Below are positions 7,384 through 17,474 of a stretch of 26,709 nucleotides of DNA, one piece after another (within the stretch, counting starts at the first letter, position 1; each line of letters begins with the position of its first letter). The stretch is from contig JALCCG010000285.1 in the NCBI GenBank assembly GCA_023212695.1, positions 1 to 26,709 of the forward strand, written 5' to 3'. The notes below the pieces were generated by a model, which saw only the letters and a list, made by a program, of their open reading frames with translations, ran no database searches and was not told where the DNA came from. The translations under genes were made by a program, and so were the position numbers. Source of the stretch: Sporisorium sorghi. Taxonomy: Eukaryota > Basidiomycota > Ustilaginomycetes > Ustilaginales > Ustilaginaceae.

Positions 7384-9954
7384 ATGTCGGTCGTGAACGA
7401 GGCAGAGCAGAGTCCTCGCGCGGCATTGGCGCTCTCGACGACGACTACGGATCCGCAAGCCGCCGCGCCACCATCGCAAGGCAGGTCGTCATCTGGCTCA
7501 GCACAAATATCGACGCAGAGCGCTCTGCCAGGCTACTCCGAAGCAACGACCAGCAACAGTACAGCTACCCCATCCTACCTTCCACCAGAATCCTCTGCAC
7601 ATCCGTCTGTCTCGCAAGCCATCGCAGCCGTCGGCGACAGCTTCTTCGACATTGCGCCTCGCAGCGATTCCACGTCTTTCCAAGTTGGCTACCTGGGTCT
7701 GAAAGGCTTCCAGGCATGGATCAAGGGCGACGTGCTCGTCAAGCTCGATACTACGACAAAAAGCAAAGGAAGGTTTACTCGCTGTGCTGTGCAGCTCCAA
7801 GCCCAAGAACAGGCGAGCAGTGCAGGCACAAGCGATGATTCCTCAACGCAACAGGACGTCGTCGAGCTCTTTTCGCACACACTGGTTCTGTGGGATGCCG
7901 ACAAGGAAGCAACATCCTCGAGCGCCAGTCTCCCTTCAGTGCCATCTACAATGCCCTTCTCATTCCCGCTCACTGCAGACCTGCCTCACTGCGTCCATCT
8001 TCGAGACAGCTCCCTCACCTACACCATCACCGCCCAGCTCTTCAGCTCCGATGCCGACAAGCTGCCCCATGCCATCAAGACGGTGCCTGTACATCTAGTT
8101 CGCTACACTCGTCCCGGTCCTCTCAACAAGGTCGAGCTTGGCGAGATCGACGGCGCTGCTCTGCCGGATCAGCAATTCACACTAGAGCCCTACAATTGGA
8201 CCCAACAAGCGCCGACGCTGGTCTACGCACAGATCAATCGTACCATCTTCCGACGTGCGGAGCCCATCGACATCCGCGTCCGCATTCCCTCGCCGGATCC
8301 CACCGCCATCTCCGAAAAGGGGCTCAAGCTGCGCGCCGTCGAAGCGGATCTGGTGCGCATCATCCACGTCAAGCACCAAAGAGATGGTTCGGATTCCGCC
8401 TCATCGTTGCCACACGAATCACAAGACGAGCCGTCCAATCCGCATGTGCACGAAGCCCTGCTGGCGCATAGCGGAAAGCTCTGTCGCTTTCACTCTCAAC
8501 GACCGGTGCTGCTGCGTCTGACGCTCCATCCGCCCTTCGATCGAGCCAACATGCCCCATCCTCATCCGGATCACGATGCGCTCGCCTCAGGACCCGTCTT
8601 TGGACGTGGAGGAGGCGGCGGGTGCGAGAGCATCAGCCAGGATACCTTGATGCACAAAGTGAGCTTCGAGGTACGCATCAAGATCGGCATCCTTGGCGGT
8701 CGTGGTGAGCGCAGAGATATCATCCTTCGCAGAGGTGTCAAGATTCTACCCGGCGCTGCAGGTGCGCTCGAGGATCCAGAAGACAGTGTACCCACAGGCT
8801 TGGATGCTTCTTCGGAGAAAGAGAGGCTCAGGAGGAGCGAAAAGGCACGCATGCTTGCCGAAGATGACAATCCCTCGGCTTCGAGCTCACGCACTCCAGC
8901 TTACGCAAACGATATGCTCGACTTTGGCATGGAAGACGAATACGACGGCTACGAAGATGTAGGACGTAGCTTGGACGATCTCATGGACGCAGCGGAACAG
9001 TCTCGGGCTGCTGGTTCAAGTAGCCAGGCCACGGATCATGCAGAGCGCCTCGAACAGCTACGTCGATTCCTGGAGATCTCTGACCCATCTTCACACGACG
9101 ACGGCCCTCCGCCTTCGCTGCTGGACAGCCGCAACGATCTGCAGGTCGAGGTCGAAGTCGAGGGCGTCGGACTGGCAATGCCGCGAGACGCACATCGACA
9201 TCCTGCCGACCCTTATCCGGAGATGAACGGCACTGGCGACGATTCGTTCCCACCGCCTCCCCCCATTGACCACGTCCATCCGCAACCGCTCGACGCACCG
9301 TCCCCTTACGCCGCGCTTTCGCTGGCTTCTGATAGCAGCGCAGTTGTACCACTCGACCATGACGATCCTCCGCCGCCCCTCTCACCTAAGGCGGATCAGT
9401 CAGAGGCTCGCTCTGGTAGTGGCTCGGCTTTCGAGTCATTGCGCATGCGCAGCGGATTCGCGCCGCGCGGACTTACTGGGTCATCGCTCGACCGAGATGA
9501 TGTGTTCCCTCCTCCGCCGCCGCCGCCGCAACTCGACTCAGACGCTAGCTATCCAGCTTATCTCACTTTCGCGGCACAACCCTCTTCCGAGGCGACAATA
9601 AGGCACGACGGTGTCGAGTCTCATCCCTCGTACGAAGCCGCCACGTCGGGCGCTTTGGATCAACTCGGACAAGACGGTGGGCGTGCAATCCAGTATGAGC
9701 CGCCCCCGTATGCCGACAACGGCAGCCATGCAGATCCCGCACCTTCCTTCGACCAAGTCATGCGGCAACACAGCGGTGATGGCAGCGCGAGCGCCACGCG
9801 CAACACAACCTCAACAGTCAACGAGGTCGTCCTACGGCGCGATGTCCAGGAATTGCCACCGCGCCTTTCTCATGACCACTCGAACATGCCCAGCACCGAT
9901 CACCATCCACCAGCATACGGCACATCGCAGCATCCGCCTTCATACGACGCATAA
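7384..9954 (+). CDS. Alpha-arrestin-like adaptor with C-terminal PPxY motifs
   Basis: This intronless gene encodes 856 residues from ATG 7384 (context GCGATGTCG). A Ser/Thr-rich N-terminus precedes an arrestin-like beta-sandwich region (about residues 95-460): VGYLGLKG...GDVLVKL near the first lobe, then a second lobe from YAQINRTIFRRAEPIDI (about 277) to FEVRIKI...RGVKIL (about 425-455). The tail is acidic, proline-rich (PPPPP and PPPPPPP runs) and ends with three PPxY motifs: PPPY 773-776, PPAY 842-845 and PPSY 851-854, the last just two residues from the C-terminus. In yeast such ART/alpha-arrestins recruit the Rsp5/NEDD4 ubiquitin ligase through PPxY to plasma-membrane transporters for endocytosis. 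The cargo here cannot be inferred. The domain assignment rests on pattern, with moderate divergence from textbook members. Its 3' end faces that of the next gene, 138 bp away. Confidence 0.8.
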   Translation: MSVVNEAEQSPRAALALSTTTTDPQAAAPPSQGRSSSGSAQISTQSALPGYSEATTSNSTATPSYLPPESSAHPSVSQAIAAVGDSFFDIAPRSDSTSFQVGYLGLKGFQAWIKGDVLVKLDTTTKSKGRFTRCAVQLQAQEQASSAGTSDDSSTQQDVVELFSHTLVLWDADKEATSSSASLPSVPSTMPFSFPLTADLPHCVHLRDSSLTYTITAQLFSSDADKLPHAIKTVPVHLVRYTRPGPLNKVELGEIDGAALPDQQFTLEPYNWTQQAPTLVYAQINRTIFRRAEPIDIRVRIPSPDPTAISEKGLKLRAVEADLVRIIHVKHQRDGSDSASSLPHESQDEPSNPHVHEALLAHSGKLCRFHSQRPVLLRLTLHPPFDRANMPHPHPDHDALASGPVFGRGGGGGCESISQDTLMHKVSFEVRIKIGILGGRGERRDIILRRGVKILPGAAGALEDPEDSVPTGLDASSEKERLRRSEKARMLAEDDNPSASSSRTPAYANDMLDFGMEDEYDGYEDVGRSLDDLMDAAEQSRAAGSSSQATDHAERLEQLRRFLEISDPSSHDDGPPPSLLDSRNDLQVEVEVEGVGLAMPRDAHRHPADPYPEMNGTGDDSFPPPPPIDHVHPQPLDAPSPYAALSLASDSSAVVPLDHDDPPPPLSPKADQSEARSGSGSAFESLRMRSGFAPRGLTGSSLDRDDVFPPPPPPPQLDSDASYPAYLTFAAQPSSEATIRHDGVESHPSYEAATSGALDQLGQDGGRAIQYEPPPYADNGSHADPAPSFDQVMRQHSGDGSASATRNTTSTVNEVVLRRDVQELPPRLSHDHSNMPSTDHHPPAYGTSQHPPSYDA

Positions 9955-10092
9955 TGTTTGCGATCGCTAGATACCCTATCTCTCCAATCACAATCAGTTG
10001 CTCAAACACCAGAGAGGCGTGCATGTGCGAGATGGGAAACCTGGCTGGAACAAAATTTGATTTGCGAACCGAATCCCTACAAGCTCCCACGC

Positions 10093-11045
10093 TCATGTAC
10101 GAGACTTGCCCTCAGGCTGACCCTTGAAACCACCGTCGTGACTTCCGCCGTGGTGGAGTGGCTGACGCTTCCCCTCTTCCGGGTTGAACTGGGCCGACCT
10201 TGCGTTTGCGCCCCACGAGTTTTGCGTTCGGTCTTCCGGGTGGATCGCGTCGACGCCGGCGCCGGGCTGGCTCGCGCCGTCTGCCATAGCATGAACGTGG
10301 GGCTCGGCGGCTTTGGTGCTGGCGTTGGCCGTGGCCGACGAGGGCTTGGCGTGTTCCGATGGCTTGGGCATCTCGGCGGGGGCGCGCGAGTCGATGGGCG
10401 CGTCGGCGGTGGTGTAGCCCGGATGCTCGCTCAGGCTGCCCTTGGGCGTCGCAGCCGGTGTGGTGCGGTCGGATTGTGTCGGCTCCTGGGCGAGCACGCG
10501 GGAGGATGTGGAGAAGGAGCGCTTGTCCGACGAGCCGAAGAGCGACTTGGCCGCGTTCTTGGCCACCTGGCCGACACGGTCGGCAGTGCGTGTCTCGGCC
10601 GCCTCTTCCGAGCCCGTCAGATGCTCGCCGTCGGAACGGTCGCCGCGGCCGCGGTGGTCGGCAAAGGCACCTTCATGGCCTTGCGGTGACTCGGGCTCCG
10701 GCTGCTGGCGGTCAGCGTTGGGGCGGTTCGGGTACGGGTCGTTGAACGCCTTGAGCTTCTGCTGCACTCCAGGGTAGTGCGGGTCGTCACCTTCAGTAGT
10801 GCGGAATAGATGTAAAGCAATTTGGAAAGTCAGAATGTGTATTCAGATCGTCAACGCAGCAAGCCTACTAGTGTAATCTACTCACGACCATTGTCAAACT
10901 TGTGCTTGTCTCCCTTGTGAGCAGTGGGACCTTCGCACTTGAACTGAGGCGTGGCATTGAAGGCGCGTGCCGAAGTCGCAAACGATCGGCGCCAAGTCGA
11001 CGACAGAACGGCTGCTCTGCGCAGAAGCATCTGATTGACGGCCAT
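10093..11045 (-). CDS. Unrecognised mitochondrial protein with two presequence-like motifs
   Basis: I do not recognise the family. Two exons on the minus strand, 11045-10886 and 10790-10093, give 285 residues; the 95-nt intron starts GTGAGT and carries CTGAC, and joining keeps frame through ...DNGR|DDPHYP. The N-terminus is a typical mitochondrial presequence: basic, Ser-rich, no acidic residues, with RRSFATSAR at 19-27. A second motif of the same type, KRSFSTSSR, occurs at 143-151 after a basic helix-like stretch (RVGQVAKNAAKSLFG). Between them is a hydrophilic, Gly/Pro/Asp-rich region (DDPHYPG...FNDPYPNRPN); the tail (160-285) is low-complexity, Pro/Ser/Gly/His-rich and ends GQPEGKSRT. Mitochondrial location is inferred. 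The second motif suggests an internal processing site or a fusion of two formerly separate precursors. It is divergent from SNU13. Confidence 0.78.
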
Positions 11046-11867
11046 GGTGATAGTGTTGTTGGTTGATTTGGGACCGAGTATGCTTGGGAGAGATGGAGAA
11101 GATGGAGGAAGTGATGGAACGGTTCAACTGATCTCAAACACCGGGTTGATCGACAATCAGAAGTGGAGGAGATTCAGGCTTCAGCGAGCTGCGAAGTGTG
11201 CGTTCTGAAGGTGCAAGGCGACGGATTGGTAATCATGCTTTGGGAGGCTTCCAGTCCCGAGCGAGTACGGCAAGCAAAGAAGCGGTTCTGGATCGCAGTT
11301 GCACGATTCTGGCGTCAAGGAGGAGCAGATTCGCACAGTGAAGATAGCCACGCAATAACAGGCGCTTCGAGGTCACGTCAGGCGTCTGTCAAGGCGCATT
11401 CGTGCATGATGAGCTGCACGCGCTGCACGAGCAGAGGAAGGAGAACGACACTTCTTCGTCACAGGTGAGTCGGATCGAGGGCGCCACGATCTGGAAAGAA
11501 AAGTTGGCGCTGGACCCGTGAGCTATGTCATGACGCAGCCCGATACTGGCTTCTCCTCGTGCCTTCATCGGGTGACTGGCCTCAGCTCGCAATTTGTGAG
11601 CGTGACTAATCAAGATTCGCGAGTGGAAAAAAATTCCAGTTGACTGCGAAGAAAGTTTGGCTGCAGAGTCCCACCACACCTCTGCTCCGCTCGTCGTCTC
11701 TCTTCTGCCTCATCCCCACCATCTCCATACCCTTGCTTTCCACCTCCTTGCTAAGACCCGTGATCCCTGCATTCACACCTGGCGTGAGGTCTCTCTACTC
11801 TCTACACATTCGATCCCATTTCTTCGCTCATCTTCGCCCCCTCGTATACCACGGACGATTCGCAACC
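11046..11867. promoter_or_regulatory. Divergent upstream region between the mitochondrial-protein gene (-) and SNU13 (+)
   Basis: No protein gene or tRNA is supported. The right part (about 11670-11867) is strongly pyrimidine-rich and free of ATG, as expected for the SNU13 promoter and leader. Open frames here (for example 11163-11468) lack known similarity. Confidence 0.5.
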
Positions 11868-12304
11868 ATGTCGGCTCCCAACCCCAAGGCTTTCCCTCTG
11901 GCCGATGCCACGCTCACCAACCAGATCCTCGACCTGATCCAGCAGGCTTCGCACTACAAGCAGCTCAAGAAGGGCGCCAACGAGGCTACCAAGACGCTCA
12001 ACCGCGGTATCTGCGAGTTCATCGTCATGGCCGCCGACGTCGAGCCCATCGAGATCGTGCTCCACCTGCCTCTGCTCTGCGAGGACAAGAACGTACCTTA
12101 CGTCTTTGTCCCCTCCAAGACCGCTCTTGGCAGGGCCTGCGGTGTCTCGCGCCCCGTTGTCTCCGCCTCGGTCACCACCAACGAGGCTCGTGAGCTGCAG
12201 AGCCAGATCCAGACCGTCAAGCTTGCTGTAAGTTTCCCGCTCGGTGTTTGTTGACGTGAACTGTCTTTCTGCGTATCGAGACTTGCTGACCTGTCTTTCC
12301 TCCT

Positions 12305-12337
<33 letters not shown>

Positions 12338-12376
12338 CTTCTCGACCCTCTACAGATCGAGCGTCTCCTCATCTAA
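11868..12376 (+). CDS. SNU13: SNU13, L7Ae-family RNA-binding protein of U4 snRNP and box C/D snoRNPs
   Basis: Exon 1 (11868-12227) and exon 2 (12356-12376) encode 126 residues, the same length as yeast Snu13. The protein binds kink-turn RNA in U4 snRNA and box C/D snoRNAs in the nucleus and nucleolus and nucleates their assembly. Diagnostic stretches are [13 protein letters not shown] (the RNA-binding loop), [11 protein letters not shown] and [18 protein letters not shown], then [10 protein letters not shown]. Exon 2 supplies only IERLLI and the stop. The 128-nt intron starts GTAAGT, has GCTGAC at 12285-12290, and then a run of 32 T (12306-12337) before CTACAG; the polypyrimidine tract is therefore almost a pure homopolymer. 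Length polymorphism there could affect splicing. The call is very secure. Confidence 0.97.
12306..12337 (+). repeat. T32 homopolymer in the SNU13 intron
   Basis: Thirty-two consecutive T lie between the branch-site-like GCTGAC and the acceptor CAG of the SNU13 intron, so it also acts as the polypyrimidine tract. Confidence 0.95.
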
Positions 12377-12622
12377 ACGCTTGGCAGCACCGGCTGACAT
12401 GGGAGACTGATGTGAATGCGAATTGCCCTCGTCCCGTCGACCCTCAATCCGCATCTGTAATACTAGCACATTCTCTCTGCATCAAACAGCATCACAGCTA
12501 CCTCGGTGACTGCCACAAATCCGGCTTCTGCAAAGCTGAGACGTTGGATTCATGGATGGACAGATTGAGCAGCCTCGACCGTGGTGAATGGGCCGCTAGA
12601 AACGACGTTCTTCGCCATGAAA

Positions 12623-15600
12623 TCATTCGACAAAAGTTCGCTCCAACTCGGTCACGGAATGCAGCTGGAGCTGCGAAAGCTTGCCGATCAGCGGCTGCGT
12701 ACCCTCACTTGTGCGCACATCCTCTTCGTCGTCGGACAATTCCTCGGCGAGAGTTTCGTCAACGAGCTTGCGCAGATCGCGCACCACTGCTCGCAGAACC
12801 TTGCGCCTTTCTCGTGTCTGGCTGTCCGGCAGTGCGGTTCTGTCGGCGTGGATCAACTGCTCGGCCTCAGCTACGTCCTTGGCTCGCTGCAAAAAGTCGT
12901 CGTCGAAGCAGCCCATCATCTTGGCCACTTTAAGGCTGTAATGCGAGTTGAGGCCCGGACCGAGATGCAGCTTGTGATGAAAGACCAGATCGACGTCGTC
13001 CCTTGTCCGCACCATGCCCACGTTGAGATGCTGACACACAACGCCCTCCTTGCCCTCGAAGCCCTCGACGAGCTCGCCGAAATGCGTCGCAAAGAACACC
13101 ATACAGCCTTTCTCGTTAAGGAGGTCTTCGACGATCGCCGTAGCCACGGCACAGCCTTCGTCCGGGCTGGTGCCTCGTCCCATTTCGTCGAGTAGCACGA
13201 GCGACCTGGGCGAGGCGACGCTGTGGATGAAAGCAGCCGTGCGCATCTCTGTCGCGAAAGTCGAAAGGTTCTGCGTCGGATCGTCATCATGCGTCAGCAA
13301 GCTGAGCAGCGCGTCCGGGATCGGCAGTGTGGCCTGAGAGGCAGGCACGAAGCACCCGATGCCGGCGAGAACGGTAATGAGCGCAATCTGGCGCAAGATC
13401 GTACTCTTGCCAGACATGTTTGGGCCTGTGATGAGACAGACGCGCTCGCCAGGTGCCATGTAGATGTCGTTGGGGACAAAGGTGCGTCGTCTGCGTGTGA
13501 CGACACTGGTCGCACCAGCACCAATCATGTCAACTCGATCCAGGATCGGATGGCGAGCGTTGCGGATGTGGATCCTGTTGCCGATAGCAGGGCGGACGTA
13601 GTCGTTGGCCATCGACACATTGGCAAAGCTGACGAGCATGTCCAAGAGCGACAGGGCTTCCGACACCTGCTTGTCAACAATCATCACGAGGCAGAAAGTG
13701 AGTATCTCCACAAATGCTTGGGGGGCTGGAACACTGGTCCCTCGGTGGCAGACATACCTTGTTCAGCGATGCGGTGAGATCCGTGATGCTTTTGATCAGC
13801 TCGTTGACGATCGTCTCCGACATGAGGCAGACTTCGTTCATGGAATCGACTAGCCGGGCGTTCAGCTTCTTCTGCAGACTCGGGACAAGACGTGTCAGTG
13901 ACACCGTCGGCAGAGCCTCGGAACACGACGGCGTCATACGCACCAGATACAATGTCGTCATCGTGACGCTCTTGCCGCTCTTGGCGCGGGTGACGTTGGT
14001 GAAATAGTCGGGAAGGTCCCTCATCTGGCTGCTTTCGAGCACAGTTCGAAGCTGCACGGAAACATCGTCGTGAGTACCAGTTCACGCCGTCCGCACTCTC
14101 GCGTTTGAGGCATCGATGAGCTGACTTACCAGATACCCTGTTGGGATCAACGTAAGCGAGAACTTCAGATTGGTGTCGTCTTGAAGACCGATCGGCAATG
14201 ACACGGGTCAGCGAAAAGCAGCACCACTTCAAGAGAGTGCAGAGGGTACCTATGGACCTACTTTCAAGGCGCTGCACAAGCTGCATGATATCGCTGCAGA
14301 TGATTCAAGAGAGTTTCCATTAGGTGAGCGACATGTGGCCGCACCGCTTTCGGAAAAGACCGAGATACTTACGTCCAGTTCTCTTCGTAGGTTTGCCTCG
14401 CCACATCCAGCAGGGGACTGCGCTCCGCTCGCACGGCATTCTTCCAAAAGGACCGTGAAGCAGAGTCGTCGGATGTCAGCGTGCGAAAGCACAGAGGCTA
14501 TGCGGAGCGAAGACTCACCATTTTGGCGTGTCGAGATCCAAGACCAGCCTTGGTGTGGGCGACCTGATCATCAATAGTCTGGTGGATGGCTTCCTTCATG
14601 TCGTCGAGATCTTGTGACTCGAGGAACTGTTAAGGAGCGTTAAATGAGGATGCGTTGTCAGCGTGATGTCCTACCCTCTGGATCGATTTGTGGCTTTTCA
14701 GACTCACCGACGAGATTGACTGCAGTAGCTGGCTCGAAGAGTTGCGCAGTGCAGCTCGTACTGGCAAGGACATCAAGTATCACGTCAAAGGTGGAGGTCG
14801 GCGTCAAGTCCCTGCCTCACCCTCTTGACCGCCTCGAGCCTCGTCAGGGGCAAACGACGTACCTGGCCCGAGAGAACGCAGCAAAGTTCGCAGACTCAGG
14901 ATACTGCTGAGCTTTCTTTCAGTTTCGAGTCTCGAGTCCGTTTTGGACCTTGGCGGACAAGACAGGGTATGGATGAGCTTGTCCAGGTCGATGGAAGCAT
15001 CTCGTAGAGGCTTGAGGCTTTCATGCACCGCAAAGTATCGTTCCTGGGGGCGTGGCGTTCAAGTTGAGGAGGATTGACGCCGTGTGAGTTAAAGTGAGAC
15101 TTGTGACGCTCTTTCGCGGGGTTAGAATCTCACCTCGCTGTTACGGAGCTCAGCCACGGCCTCTTGACGAGCCGCGATCACGTCGAGGTCTACAATTAAC
15201 AGAACGATAGCTCGTCAACCCTGCAGCAACGTCTCGTGCAGAAGAGTTCAGCTTCACTTACCTGCCAACGGTTGGAGGAGGTTCATCCTCAGCAGCCGCT
15301 GACCCATGGGCGAGACACAATGATCGAGGAGCCCTGTAGGACGACAAGGGTCGTTTCAGAGTCTGGTCCCGAGCGAGCCAAAGTGTCCTCCATGCCATGC
15401 TTACCATAAAGCGAGTCCTTGGATCTGGGATCGATGGTGTTGCGGACCAGCTCGAGGTCGTGTGCAGTGTTGCTGTTGATCAGGATGGTGCCTGCAATTT
15501 TGATCTTCCATCAGCTGCTGCGAAAAGGAACGAACGAGCTTGTGTGGACTTGACCATCAGTACTCTACCTTCAGGTACTACAAACTTGATGCGGAGCGTC

Positions 15601-17185
15601 TTGGGCGTAAAGACGCGATTGAACGTCTCCATGTAGAAGCTGCACACAAGCAAAGGAAGGATTGAGTAGAGTCAGTGGCGATCTACAAGGCTTGCGAACA
15701 TTTGCTCCGGTACGTACTCGATGAGACCAGCGAAAGCAGAGAGGAGGTACCACTTGTCTGCGGCTGCCACCAGAATGGCCGCCCTCGAGGAAGCCTTTGC
15801 GTTGAGGTCGAGCGAGAACTGACCTGTTTGTGGACGAGCCGACGCGGGACGCTGCGGCGACTCTTGGCGAGATGCAGCCCTCTCTTCTGGCGCCAGGTGG
15901 GGCAAACGGCTGTCTTGCCTTCTAGCCTCGTCGACATCGTCGACTACCAGCCGATCCAGATAACGAGCGCCTGCATGCGTGCGGAAAAAAAAAAAAAAAA
16001 AAAAAAGACAAGAGGGTTGGATGTTCAGCGATCCGGGCGCTCTGAGAATGACTGCGTCTCATCGCGTCGTCTTGCAGACATGTCAGCAGCTTGCGCAGCT
16101 ATGCTAATGCTCATAGCCTGCATTAATCGCGGCGATCGGCGTTCAACATTGTCATTTGGAGACGAGTGCTCACCTTCTTCGTAGTCCCAGTGTCTGCGAG
16201 GAAAGGGCTGGGCCTCGAGACCGTACAGCTGCTCGAGGATGCGCACCAGCACGGAGCGATTGTCGCGTTGCGATGCATCAGCCGAGCTGCCTCGTTCGGT
16301 GTCGTTGTCGGTGTTGGTGGAAGCCTTTGCTCTCTTGCTGCTTCGTGATGTCGACATCAAGGTTGAGTTTTTGCCGCGGTAGTTCGACGCGGCTGGCACG
16401 AGCAAGATGCTGGGTGGATGCATCGATAGATGATGAATCGTTCGAGCGTAGGTGGGAGTGTCGGCCAGCTGTGTAATGATGCAGAGCCCTGTTGGGCCAG
16501 TCAACGTCGTCAAAGGCAGCACGATGTGTCAACGATCGCATTCGGCGTTCAATAGGAAACGAGAGGGCCCTCCTTTGTCGCGCTGCTACATACCCGTTTC
16601 TCGCTCGATGGAAGCAATGCCCACCTCACGACCGGTGCCGCGATTTTCGATCAAGGCGCAGACGTAGTTGCCAACAAAGTCATCGGCAGTGACAAGCTTG
16701 CTGCGGTGGTAGGAGGAGGCGGTGAATGGGCGCACCTGATCATCGATCTGAGAGGGTCCGGGAGAGATAGCACGGGCGACGGCAGGTGATGGACTCCAGC
16801 CGAACGCATCACGATGAAGAGAAGAACGAGGCTCGTGACTGTTCATAGGATCTGCCTGCGAACTATCGACGATTTGCATGGGCGGTGGACCATGCTTGAG
16901 CAACCAGGGAACAGGTGGGTCACGTTCTCTCTGACGAGAATGCCAAGACCTGTCGACGCTGTCGGCCTGAGGGGCAAAGAGACGGACAAGGGCTGTCGAG
17001 GGCCGGCTGCTTTCTCTCAAAGTGTGCGGATCAGGCGCTCGATCGGGAGCGGTTGGTCGAATGCCCGGAATGCGGAAGCTCGAGGTAGAGGTGGCGACTG
17101 AGACAGCTGTTGCAGGACGACTTTGGTCGGTGTGCTCGTCAGCTAGCTGAGGCGGAAAGAGACGGGGACCAGCGTTGAACGACAT
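12623..17185 (-). CDS. MSH4: MSH4, meiosis-specific MutS homologue, 16 exons
   Basis: Msh4 with Msh5 forms the MutS-gamma clamp that stabilises Holliday junctions and promotes meiotic crossovers. Inferred exons (minus strand): 17185-16594, 16488-16174, 15970-15718, 15639-15569, 15491-15405, 15333-15262, 15189-15134, 15043-14863, 14760-14708, 14626-14519, 14440-14373, 14293-14262, 14179-14130, 14051-13944, 13871-13758, 13666-12623; all joins keep frame, giving 1067 residues. After a disordered N-terminal region of about 170 residues comes YVCALIENRG...GIASIE, typical of Msh4 domain II. The clamp and lever parts follow (GLIDFYMETFNRVFTPK; NAVRAERSPLLDVARQTY), then SLLDMLVSFA...YVRP and the ATPase with Walker A GPNMSGKST (801-809), Walker B/signature DEMGRGTSPDEG (from 880) and FFATHFGEL. 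The ATPase looks intact. Introns are 71-105 nt except intron 2 (203 nt). Exon 12's donor has an alternative in the same phase (GTACCC, 14 bases on). Confidence 0.94.
13667..13672 (-). other. Tandem NAGNAG splice acceptor in MSH4
   Basis: Read on the minus strand, the last intron ends ...ACAAGCAG. Either AAG or CAG can act as the 3' splice site, in the same frame, adding or omitting one glutamine before VSEAL. CAG (exon from 13666) was chosen because it is the usual preference. Confidence 0.5.
15985..16006 (-). repeat. A22 (T22 on the coding strand) homopolymer in MSH4 intron 2
   Basis: Twenty-two A on the plus strand give a T22 polypyrimidine tract 14 nt before the GCATGCAG acceptor of MSH4 intron 2, which at 203 nt is the longest intron of the gene. 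Confidence 0.9.
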
Positions 17186-17474
17186 GTCGAAAGCGCGAGT
17201 GAACTGCTCGAGGAGGCGACGAGCATGAAGGGGGAAGAGGAAAACAAGCTGCGCCAACTGGCTCAGTATATATGTCCCTCAAGAGTCCTCGGCTCATCCG
17301 AAGCTCATCCCACGGTGCTTGCACACTTGACACGGTTCACAGTTTGACTTTCACTCTATCACACTCTTGTATCGGAGAGAGCACAATAGGCTGTCCAATC
17401 ACACGCAGCAGGTCCTGTGACAACAGGGAAAAGTACGGCAAGGGTATGAATTGCATCGGGCCTGGTTTGCAAGT
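17186..17474 (-). promoter_or_regulatory. Short spacer between SQT1-like gene end and MSH4 start
   Basis: These 289 bases separate two minus-strand genes and must hold the SQT1-like 3' end and the MSH4 promoter and leader. No specific meiotic promoter element could be assigned. Confidence 0.4.

Noticed and set aside
11163..11468. Open frame of 101 codons in the divergent spacer before SNU13
   Set aside because: It has no similarity, no start-codon support and lies in promoter DNA.
14761..14812. Earlier acceptor for MSH4 exon 9 (GAGGCAG near 14812)
   Set aside because: Using it brings an immediate in-frame TGA; the CTTGCCAG acceptor at 14761 keeps the frame and the family pattern.
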